DNA from: an uncultured Bacilli bacterium
Lineage (GTDB): Bacteria > Bacillota_I > Bacilli_A > RF39 > UBA660
Direction: 5' to 3'
Length of the DNA stretch: 7,204 nt
NCBI GenBank assembly: GCA_944351315.1
Contig: CALVPL010000020.1
Span: 1-7,204, forward strand
Shown here: piece by piece, positions 1-4,221 of the stretch
How the letters are laid out: the number at the start of each line of letters is the position of its first letter
Numbering within the stretch: position 1 is the first letter of the stretch
The notes under the pieces: generated by a model
The model's database searches: none
What the model was told of the DNA's origin: nothing
The model's input: the letters and a program-made list of their open reading frames with translations, nothing else
Program-made: the position numbers and the translations under genes

Positions 1-255
1 ATTTGGATTACGTTAATTTATTCTTACACTTGTTAAGCATATTAGGTAGTAGCCGAGATAATTAAGAAGGAATATCGCCTTCTTTTTATTTGAGATAATT
101 GTTGTCTACTTTTACTTTACCACTGCACAGATGTTGCTGGAGCCCGTTATAATTTTAATTTGAATTATGTTTTACCAGTAATTTATTTGCAAGAAGATGT
201 CAAAATCAGCGGTGGTGATGGTTCTGAAAGTAATCCATATCAATTAAGTTTATAA
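1..255 (+). pseudogene. Decayed 3' end of a surface/secreted-type protein (GGDGSESNPYQL tail)
   Basis: Codons in the frame that starts at base 1 give a convincing C-terminus from about base 130 to the TAA at 253-255: DVAGAR, then VLPVIYLQEDVKISGGDG, then SESNPYQLSL. I recall tails of the type GVRP-V-YLK-DV-I-GGDGT-NPY on large secreted or prepilin-like proteins of gut Bacilli. Upstream the gene is broken. The same frame has stops at 34-36 and 43-45, and the fragment VVYFYFTTA is read in a second frame (101-127). It rejoins the tail only if two bases near 128-129 are ignored. The last codon before the hairpin (AEII, frame 1) and the first after it (EII, frame 2) repeat each other because GAGATAATT is duplicated at 55-63 and 92-100. 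No start codon is visible. The gene begins outside the window, so its original size is unknown. The family assignment is inference; the tail match is fairly strong. Confidence 0.6.
64..91 (+). terminator. Hairpin with U-tail inside the decayed gene
   Basis: AAGAAGG (64-70) pairs perfectly with CCTTCTT (78-84) around a 7-nt loop, followed by TTTATTT. It has the form of an intrinsic terminator, but it lies within former coding sequence and is flanked by the 9-bp direct repeat GAGATAATT. It may therefore have been acquired by insertion or duplication. Whether it terminates anything useful is unclear. Confidence 0.5.
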
Positions 256-282
256 AAAACAAATATTCTCTTTGTGATTTGC

Positions 283-311
283 TTTTCAAAATAAAAACAA
301 TTTGATAAAAT
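283..311 (+). promoter_or_regulatory. Promoter for the 329-1054 membrane protein gene
   Basis: TTTTCA (283-288) lies 17 bp before TAAAAT (306-311). TG at 303-304 makes an extended -10 (TGATAAAAT). The predicted start near 318 coincides with the AGGTGG ribosome site, so the leader would be only about 10 nt. Confidence 0.4.
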
Positions 312-328
312 AATACTAGGTGGTAGTT

Positions 329-1054
329 GTGATTTATATCTTGATTTTATTTCATATTTTAGTTTTCTTAGAAAGCCATCTTTTGTTTAAAAAAGGATTG
401 AGAAAAAAAGGAATTATTTTAGGTATGGTAAATATCTTATCTCTCTTAATTAATTTGATTTTTTGCTGGTCTTTATTTACGAAAGGGGATACAATATCAT
501 CAATTGTCGTTTTACAACAAAAAAGTATGACAAACTGGTTCACGACATTACTATGGGTATTAATCAATTCCATCTTAATTGCTTTGACAATTTATACTAT
601 AAAAAAAGCAACATTTAGAAAAAAACAAAATCCTTATCTAAAAACGGTATTAATCATAAATATTCTAATAAATATTCTTTTCTTAATTATGGTATTGTTT
701 TCTAAAAGTGCCGATTTTTTCTTATTTATTTATTGTATTATTTTAGGAATTTGTCTAATTAGAAATTTTATTCGCACTCAAAAAAATTACTATTTATTTT
801 TTATATTTTTAATTTTAGCATTTGCTTGGTATTCATTTGGAACATATGAAGGTGCAGCAAGATTACAAATTGCTTTAGTAGGATATCCACGCAATGCTTA
901 TGAAATGGGTCTTGAAGAACTAAAATATTATGAAGAAAAGAATCTAAAAAAATATTCTCCTATTGAAGAGATTAGTGTATCTAAAGGACAAATGGGAATT
1001 ATTGAAGTAAAAAATTACGCCTTTTTAAAATTTGGAACCTACAGCGAATATTAG
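329..1054 (+). CDS. Six-helix membrane protein, function unknown
   Basis: I do not recognise this 241-residue protein. It has six hydrophobic segments at about residues 2-20, 29-50, 70-91, 106-124, 129-144 and 154-170. Short basic loops separate them (KKGLRKK near 21-27, RKKQ near 97-100), and a hydrophilic tail of about 70 residues follows. No catalytic motif stands out. The tail contains GYPRNAYEMGLEELKYYEEKN. I chose GTG at 329 because AGGTGG (318-323) lies 5 nt upstream. The in-frame GTG at 320 overlaps that ribosome site and has none of its own. The gene has its own promoter and terminator, so it is monocistronic. Its TAG stop and last codons lie inside the terminator hairpin. A transporter subunit, a sensor or an envelope protein are all possible. 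Confidence 0.75.
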   Translation: MIYILILFHILVFLESHLLFKKGLRKKGIILGMVNILSLLINLIFCWSLFTKGDTISSIVVLQQKSMTNWFTTLLWVLINSILIALTIYTIKKATFRKKQNPYLKTVLIINILINILFLIMVLFSKSADFFLFIYCIILGICLIRNFIRTQKNYYLFFIFLILAFAWYSFGTYEGAARLQIALVGYPRNAYEMGLEELKYYEEKNLKKYSPIEEISVSKGQMGIIEVKNYAFLKFGTYSEY

Positions 1055-1064
1055 GTTCTTTTTT
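1035..1064 (+). terminator. Terminator overlapping the stop codon of the 329-1054 gene
   Basis: GAACCTA (1035-1041) pairs with TAGGTTC (1052-1058) around a 10-nt loop, followed by six T. The stop TAG (1052-1054) is the start of the 3' arm, so the last codons of the gene form the hairpin. Confidence 0.8.
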
Positions 1065-1066
1065 AG

Positions 1067-1094
1067 TGCAAATAAATGTTTGCATTTTTTCTTT
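1067..1094 (+). terminator. Second tandem hairpin, overlapping the next promoter
   Basis: TGCAAA (1067-1072) pairs with TTTGCA (1079-1084) around a 6-nt loop, extendable by a G-U and an A-U pair, followed by TTTTTTCTTT. It follows the first terminator by 2 nt. Its 3' arm is also the best -35 box of the downstream promoter, so it could be a backup terminator or simply promoter sequence with fortuitous symmetry. Confidence 0.5.
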
Positions 1095-1108
1095 AAAGTC
1101 GTTATAAT
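1079..1108 (+). promoter_or_regulatory. Promoter for the radical SAM gene
   Basis: A consensus TATAAT (1103-1108) is preceded at 18 bp by TTTGCA (1079-1084). With a 17-bp spacer the alternative -35 is TTGCAT. The predicted start near 1115 gives a leader of about 19 nt before ATG 1134. Confidence 0.65.
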
Positions 1109-1133
1109 AAAACTATATGAGGGGGCATTCATC

Positions 1134-2021
1134 ATGGAAATAATTAAAACCAAAACAATTATGACCAAATCAGATCAAGGCAATCGTTGGTTTGGAATAG
1201 ATTATCATATGAATCTTTATAAAGGTTGTCCAATGGGGTGTATTTACTGCGACTCTCGTTGTGAAGCTTATCATATAGACAATTTTGATGAAGTGCGAAT
1301 TAAAGAAAATGCTTTAGAAATCTTAGAAGAAGAATTAAAAAGTAAAGGATTGAAAGGTGTCGTTTCATTTGGATCTCTATCAGATCCTTATAATCCTGAA
1401 GAAGAACATTTAGAGTTAACTAGAAACGCTTTAAAATTAATTTTGAAATATGGTTTTGGCGTTTCCATTGATACAAAAAGTGATTTGATTTTAAGAGATA
1501 TTGATTTATTAAAAGAAATACAAAAAACAAATAGTGTAATTATTAAAGTATCCATCACAACTTATGATAATGAGTTAGCCAAGAAAATAGAACCTAATGT
1601 AATTTCTTCTACAAAACGTTTTGAAGTAATTCGAAAATTAAGAGAAAACGGAATTTATACTGGAGTTTTAATGACTCCTGTCCTTCCTTTTTTAACCGAT
1701 ACAGAAGATAATATCTTAAATATGATCGTTAAAAGTAAAGAAGTAGATGCCAAATTTATTTATACCCGAATGGGCATGACTTTAAAAACCAATCAAAAAG
1801 AATATTATTATAAAGCACTAGATATTTTGTATCCAGGCTTAAAGGAAGATTATATGGCAGTATATGGCAAAAAAAATATTTGTAATACTCTTCAATTTAG
1901 ACATTTAATGGAACTTTTTTTAAAAAAGTGCAGTGAAAATCAAATTTTAACAGATATGGATGCGATCATCGCCGATTATAAAAAAGAAATTCCTCAAAAT
2001 GAGCAAATGAGTTTATTTTAA
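1134..2021 (+). CDS. SPL-family (SplB/COG1533-like) radical SAM protein
   Basis: This 295-residue protein carries the radical SAM cluster motif GCPMGCIYC, with Cys32, Cys36 and Cys39 (CX3CX2C) placed to hold a 4Fe-4S cluster that cleaves S-adenosylmethionine. The segment GSLSDPYNPEEEHLELTR fits the SplB-like pattern TDPYQP-E--LTR, which is typical of COG1533 proteins annotated as SPL-family radical SAM or 'DNA repair photolyase'. A TIM-barrel-like alternation of strands and helices follows, with PVLPF near the second half. True spore photoproduct lyases are somewhat longer, and I cannot identify their specific active-site cysteine, so the substrate is unknown. The start is ATG 1134, with GAGGGGG (1119-1125) 8 nt upstream. 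A longer in-frame reading back to TTG 1032 runs through the promoter and terminators and is not credible. A link to the neighbouring spore-coat-like genes is suggestive only. Confidence 0.88.
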   Translation: MEIIKTKTIMTKSDQGNRWFGIDYHMNLYKGCPMGCIYCDSRCEAYHIDNFDEVRIKENALEILEEELKSKGLKGVVSFGSLSDPYNPEEEHLELTRNALKLILKYGFGVSIDTKSDLILRDIDLLKEIQKTNSVIIKVSITTYDNELAKKIEPNVISSTKRFEVIRKLRENGIYTGVLMTPVLPFLTDTEDNILNMIVKSKEVDAKFIYTRMGMTLKTNQKEYYYKALDILYPGLKEDYMAVYGKKNICNTLQFRHLMELFLKKCSENQILTDMDAIIADYKKEIPQNEQMSLF

Positions 2022-2053
2022 ACAAAAAAGTTTTAAAGATTCATTGGTAGAAT

Positions 2054-2082
2054 TTGGAAATTTAGTATCACAAAAATATACG
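2054..2082 (+). promoter_or_regulatory. Possible promoter for the coat-like gene pair
   Basis: TTGGAA (2054-2059) and TATACG (2077-2082) each match the consensus at four of six positions, with a 17-bp spacer. Initiation near 2089 would fall inside the terminator hairpin, leaving only its 3' arm in the new transcript, so the hairpin would stop upstream transcripts but not this one. Confidence 0.3.
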
Positions 2083-2104
2083 AATAAAAAGTATATTTTT
2101 TTTT
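2072..2104 (+). terminator. Terminator downstream of the radical SAM gene
   Basis: AAAAATATAC (2072-2081) pairs perfectly over 10 bp with GTATATTTTT (2091-2100) around a 9-nt A-rich loop, followed by four more T. It is A+T-rich but long and has a clear U-tail. It lies about 50 nt after the stop. Confidence 0.65.
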
Positions 2105-2135
2105 ATGAAAACCATACTAATCATGGGTGATAAAG

Positions 2136-2318
2136 ATGAGTGAAAAAGAATTATTATATGTGGAAGATGCATTAAGTCATTTAGATTATTTTAAGAGACA
2201 TTTATGCATTAATAAAGAATGTGTAACTGAAAATAAAGAAACAACACTTTTAAAAAAGATTGAAAAGAAAACAGATGCAATATATGAAAGTTTTTATGAA
2301 CAATTGAAAGGAGAATAA
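2136..2318 (+). CDS. Small helical protein, probable partner of the CotF-like protein
   Basis: This 60-residue protein appears to be two amphipathic helices (about 3-22 and 34-58) around a short loop with two cysteines, Cys24 and Cys29 (CINKEC). The beginning, SEKELLYVEDALSH, resembles the short 'L--KEL-Y-EDAL' proteins that I recall encoded just upstream of CotF-type spore coat proteins in Firmicutes. The family match is inference. The start is ATG 2136, preceded by GGTGAT (2126-2131), which pairs with the distal part of the anti-Shine-Dalgarno sequence. The GTG at 2127 lies inside that site. The stop is 2 nt before the next ATG, and the next gene's AAGGAG lies inside this gene, so the two are almost certainly co-transcribed and translationally linked. 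Confidence 0.7.
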   Translation: MSEKELLYVEDALSHLDYFKRHLCINKECVTENKETTLLKKIEKKTDAIYESFYEQLKGE

Positions 2319-2320
2319 AA

Positions 2321-2578
2321 ATGGATAATAAAACAATATTAGAAGGTATTTTATGGGATTTAAAATGTTTAGCCGATTTATTTTTACATGGTTCCATTGA
2401 GTCTGGAACACCAGCCTTACATAAAAAATTCAAAGATGGATTAAATGATATTTTAACTTTACAAAACGAATTATATACATTAATGAGTGAAGAAGGAATG
2501 TATGCCGTAACAAATGTAGCTGAAACAAAAATAACAAAAACAAAAAGCAAATTTGAACCAACTTTAGATGAAGCATAA
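2321..2578 (+). CDS. CotF-family (coat F domain) spore coat-like protein
   Basis: This 85-residue protein consists almost entirely of one coat F-type domain. The helix ILEGILWDLKCLADLFLHG is followed by SIESGTPALHKKF, DILTLQNELYTLM and EEGMY (residues 57-61). This reproduces the clostridial and bacillar pattern of a K-L--L-HG-IES segment, then F---L---L--Q-E-Y--M, then -GWY. The usual Trp of GWY is Met60 here. A charged tail rich in Lys and Thr follows. In spore formers such proteins are structural components of the coat, and some relatives have other roles. The start ATG has AAGGAG (2308-2313) 7 nt upstream, and the gene forms a pair with the 60-residue protein. No other sporulation gene is in the window, so a coat function in this organism is not shown. 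The family assignment is fairly secure. Confidence 0.75.
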   Translation: MDNKTILEGILWDLKCLADLFLHGSIESGTPALHKKFKDGLNDILTLQNELYTLMSEEGMYAVTNVAETKITKTKSKFEPTLDEA

Positions 2579-2582
2579 TAGA

Positions 2583-2619
2583 AAAAGAGTTTGTTTATAA
2601 AAATGAGCTCTTTTCGTTT
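2583..2619 (+). terminator. Terminator after the coat-like pair
   Basis: AAAAGAG (2583-2589) pairs with CTCTTTT (2608-2614). The stem can continue inward through three G-U wobbles and A-U pairs to a 4-nt loop at 2597-2600. The tail (CGTTT) is a poor U-run apart from the T's in the stem. Confidence 0.55.
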
Positions 2620-2633
2620 GCATAATAAACAGT

Positions 2634-2651
2634 TTCACGAAAAGTTCACAA
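2634..2651 (+). promoter_or_regulatory. TTCAC direct repeat, candidate response-regulator site
   Basis: TTCACG (2634-2639) and TTCACA (2646-2651) are repeated with a 12-bp period just upstream of a TATAAT at 2663-2668. The layout resembles OmpR-family operators such as the PhoP type (TT-ACA repeats). It takes the place of a missing -35 box. The assignment is inference. Confidence 0.3.
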
Positions 2652-2662
2652 AAACTACATAT

Positions 2663-2668
2663 ATAATA
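2663..2668 (+). promoter_or_regulatory. -10 box for the 41-residue membrane peptide gene
   Basis: A consensus TATAAT lies 34 nt before ATG 2702. No good -35 box sits 16-18 bp upstream, and the TTCAC repeats cover that region, which suggests an activated promoter. Confidence 0.45.
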
Positions 2669-2701
2669 AGTACAATAAAATTAGGAGAAGAGTGGTAAAT
2701 A

Positions 2702-2827
2702 ATGAAAGAGAAAACAAAAAGCTTATTAGTTTGTACGATTTCTTTACTCGTAATATTGGGTGTCATTTTTATCATGTCTTCAAATATTGATCAAAGTATT
2801 AACGAAAATTCTAGTATTTCCCATTAA
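2702..2827 (+). CDS. 41-residue single-pass membrane peptide, function unknown
   Basis: This short gene reads MKEKTKSLLVCTISLLVILG, then VIFIMSS and a polar tail ending in SISH. It has a basic start, one hydrophobic stretch (about residues 8-26) and a 15-residue polar tail. It could be a small integral membrane peptide or an uncleaved signal-anchor. Cys11 is preceded by Leu-Val, which does not make a good lipobox. The start is not ideal: AGGAG (2683-2687) is 14 nt from ATG, and a weaker GAGTGG-like site is closer. An in-frame TAA at 2696-2698 rules out a longer form. It has an upstream TATAAT and its own candidate operator, and it lies in an otherwise unexplained 284-base gap. I do not recognise a family. 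It could be the remnant of a longer gene. Confidence 0.5.
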   Translation: MKEKTKSLLVCTISLLVILGVIFIMSSNIDQSINENSSISH

Positions 2828-2831
2828 CATT

Positions 2832-2840
2832 TGTTATAAT
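2832..2840 (+). promoter_or_regulatory. Extended -10 promoter for the thioredoxin-fold gene
   Basis: TGTTATAAT is an extended -10 with a consensus TATAAT at 2835-2840, just after the stop of the 41-residue gene. The -35 region (about 2812-2817, TAGTAT) is poor. The gene's ribosome site AAGGGAGTGA lies at 2846-2855. Confidence 0.55.
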
Positions 2841-2862
2841 AAACCAAGGGAGTGAAATAGAA

Positions 2863-3555
2863 ATGAAAAAAAACAAATTTTTGCTTTTAGTAGCTGGAAT
2901 TTTAGCAGTGCTTTTTGCAGTACCATGCCAAGCTGAAGCTAAAACAGTGAATGTTTATTTCTTTAGAAGTAATAGTTGTGGGTATTGTGCCGCTGCAAAA
3001 GAATTTTTTGAAACTTTAAAAGAAGATGAAGAATATAAAGATCTTTTTGAAATTAAAGATTTTGAAGTAAGTTCAACAAAAAATTCAAACCTAATGTATG
3101 ATGCAGCCGAAATTATGGGAGATACTTTACGAGGTGTTCCATACATTGTAATCGGAGATGAATCATGGAATGGTTATTCAAGTACTTATGATGAGGATTT
3201 AAAAGAAAAAATTAAAGAAGTTTCATCAGATGAAAATTTTGAAGATCCTTTAGCTACATTAATCGCTGATTTTGAAGCAGGTGGAGACGATGGATTAATT
3301 ATTCTTGGTATTATAGCAGGTGTAATTGTCGTGGTTGGTGTAGGCATATATTTTGCTAGAAAAGATACAGATAAACTTGAAAAAGCAATTGCTTTAGAAG
3401 AAAAAAAAGAAGAACCAAAAGAAGAAATAAAAGAAGTTAAAACTGAAAAGAAAACAACTTCAAAACCAAAAACTACTACTAAGAAAACAACAACTAAAAA
3501 AACTACTACTACTGCAAAAAAGAAAACTAGTACAAAAAAAACAACGAAAAAGTAA
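2863..3555 (+). CDS. Membrane-anchored thioredoxin-fold protein with Lys/Thr-rich tail
   Basis: This 230-residue protein has four parts. Residues 1-26 are a signal peptide (basic start, hydrophobic core, cleavage near AEA-KT). Residues 27 to about 125 are a thioredoxin-like domain: strand VNVYFF, redox motif CGYC (Cys39, Cys42) opening a helix, and RGVPYIVIG with the expected cis-proline at Pro93. Residues 144-165 are a hydrophobic anchor. Residues 168-230 are a charged tail that becomes almost pure Lys, Thr and Ser from about 193. If the signal is cleaved, the redox domain faces outward and the basic tail lies in the cytoplasm. It probably acts as a thiol-disulfide exchange protein at the cell surface; the substrate is unknown. 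Cys22 follows Pro and does not make a lipobox. No CcdA/DsbD-like partner is nearby. It is transcribed alone. Confidence 0.8.
   Translation: MKKNKFLLLVAGILAVLFAVPCQAEAKTVNVYFFRSNSCGYCAAAKEFFETLKEDEEYKDLFEIKDFEVSSTKNSNLMYDAAEIMGDTLRGVPYIVIGDESWNGYSSTYDEDLKEKIKEVSSDENFEDPLATLIADFEAGGDDGLIILGIIAGVIVVVGVGIYFARKDTDKLEKAIALEEKKEEPKEEIKEVKTEKKTTSKPKTTTKKTTTKKTTTTAKKKTSTKKTTKK
3439..3552 (+). repeat. Low-complexity A-rich repeat encoding the Lys/Thr tail
   Basis: Runs of AAA/AAG and ACT/ACA codons alternate to give imperfect KKTTT-type units over about 38 residues. Such tracts expand and contract readily, so the tail length may vary between strains. Confidence 0.7.
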
Positions 3556-3590
3556 AAAAAGCCTCGTTTTTAACAAACGAGGTTTTAATT
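3554..3590. terminator. Bidirectional terminator between convergent genes
   Basis: CCTCGTTT (3562-3569) pairs perfectly with AAACGAGG (3575-3582) around a 5-nt loop. TTTTAATTT follows on the plus strand, and seven A precede it (a T-run on the minus strand). It serves both the 2863-3555 gene and the minus-strand 3598-4131 gene. Confidence 0.9.
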
Positions 3591-3597
3591 TGAAATG

Positions 3598-4131
3598 TTA
3601 CTTTTTTAAATGTAAAAAATAATTAATCATATCACCTATAGAATAAACAATAAGCAAAATACCTAAAATCATCAAAACGGCATTATCTGCAAATATTGAA
3701 TATAAACCAAATAAAACAAATAAAACAGCAATAATTAATTGGGTTACATAATATTTAGAATTTGAATTTTTATAAATATTCAAAGTACTTAATTTTGAAA
3801 TACCAGAAAAAATAAGCCAAATACCAGTAATAATGGAAATAGCATTTGTTAAAAAACTGGCAAGTATAACAGTAAGCAGTCCAATAGTAATACTTAAAAC
3901 ACCACTCATCATGAGTCCAGAATCATCTGTATGAAATTGATTTCGCATTTGAAAATAACGAAGGAATTTATAAATTCCATAAAGGCAAATCAAAATACCA
4001 AGAACAATAAAAAGGCCACTAATAACTCCTTCAGAATTAAAAGCAAGTAAAATGCCAAGAATCAAAAGGAGTAAAGAACCTACTGGAAATTCTCCTTCTT
4101 TTTTATTCGGTTCGATAATTGTAACTTTCAT
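3598..4131 (-). CDS. HdeD/DUF308-like six-helix membrane protein
   Basis: This 177-residue protein has six hydrophobic segments grouped as three helical pairs, at about residues 16-32, 36-58, 72-92, 94-111, 125-145 and 148-170. Repeated glycine-rich turns of the form ILGILLAF, VLGILICLYGIYK, ITGIWLIFSGISKL and ILGILLIVYSIGDMI resemble the short internal repeats of DUF308/HdeD proteins. Family members are membrane proteins of poorly known function; HdeD in enteric bacteria is linked to acid resistance. The start ATG is preceded by AAGGAAGG a few bases upstream on the minus strand. The gene is divergent from the coiled-coil operon, and the two promoters face each other across an inverted repeat, so joint control is possible. 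The family call rests on pattern only. Confidence 0.7.
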   Translation of the reverse strand: MKVTIIEPNKKEGEFPVGSLLLLILGILLAFNSEGVISGLFIVLGILICLYGIYKFLRYFQMRNQFHTDDSGLMMSGVLSITIGLLTVILASFLTNAISIITGIWLIFSGISKLSTLNIYKNSNSKYYVTQLIIAVLFVLFGLYSIFADNAVLMILGILLIVYSIGDMINYFLHLKK

Positions 4132-4151
4132 AAATCCTTCCTTTCAAAACT

Positions 4152-4180
4152 ATTATATCATTATATAGAAATAAAAAAAA
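4152..4180 (-). promoter_or_regulatory. Promoter for the DUF308-like gene
   Basis: On the minus strand TGATATAAT (4160 down to 4152) is an extended -10. The -35 position (4180-4175) is only TTTTTT. The predicted start near 4145 gives a leader of about 14 nt. Confidence 0.5.
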
Positions 4181-4194
4181 GATTATGATATAAT
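4166..4194 (+). promoter_or_regulatory. Promoter for the coiled-coil/HAAS operon; rules out ATG 4195
   Basis: TAGAAA (4166-4171) lies 17 bp before TATAAT (4189-4194), with TG at 4186-4187. The -10 abuts ATG 4195, so transcription should begin near 4201, past that ATG. Translation must then start further down, at GTG 4222. Confidence 0.65.
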
Positions 4195-4221
4195 ATGAAT
4201 GAGAATAAAGAGGTCGAGAAA

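Larger units (their letters stand above)
4151..4195. repeat. 10-bp inverted repeat formed by two divergent -10 boxes
   Basis: TATTATATCA (4151-4160) is the exact reverse complement of TGATATAATA (4186-4195), with 25 bp between. Each arm contains an extended -10, TGATATAAT, one per strand. Confidence 0.7.

Noticed and set aside
259..289. Weak hairpin after the decayed gene as a terminator
   Set aside because: Only 5 A/T-rich base pairs (ACAAA/TTTGT) and no clean U-tail directly after the stem.
352..573. Minus-strand open frame inside the first membrane protein gene
   Set aside because: It has no ribosome site or promoter, and the plus-strand frame has a promoter, ribosome site and regular membrane topology.
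1032..1133. N-terminal extension of the radical SAM protein from TTG 1032
   Set aside because: It would run through the upstream gene's end, both hairpins and the promoter, has no ribosome site and adds no family sequence. ATG 1134 has GAGGGGG at good spacing.
2209..2550. Minus-strand open frame opposite the coat-like pair
   Set aside because: It is a shadow of two plus-strand genes with good starts and a family match, and its translation resembles nothing.
2926..2931. Cys22 of the thioredoxin-fold protein as a lipoprotein cysteine
   Set aside because: The preceding residues AVP do not fit a lipobox, because Pro sits at -1, and a normal AEA cleavage site follows.
2955..3146. Minus-strand open frame opposite the thioredoxin-like domain
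   Set aside because: The plus strand encodes the CGYC and cis-Pro motifs; the minus frame is a shadow.
3439..3552. Lys/Thr repeat tract as a CRISPR or tandem-repeat locus
   Set aside because: It is in-frame coding low complexity with no uniform repeat and spacer lengths.
4195..4221. ATG 4195 as start of the coiled-coil protein
   Set aside because: It directly abuts the -10 box and has no Shine-Dalgarno site; the predicted transcript begins after it.
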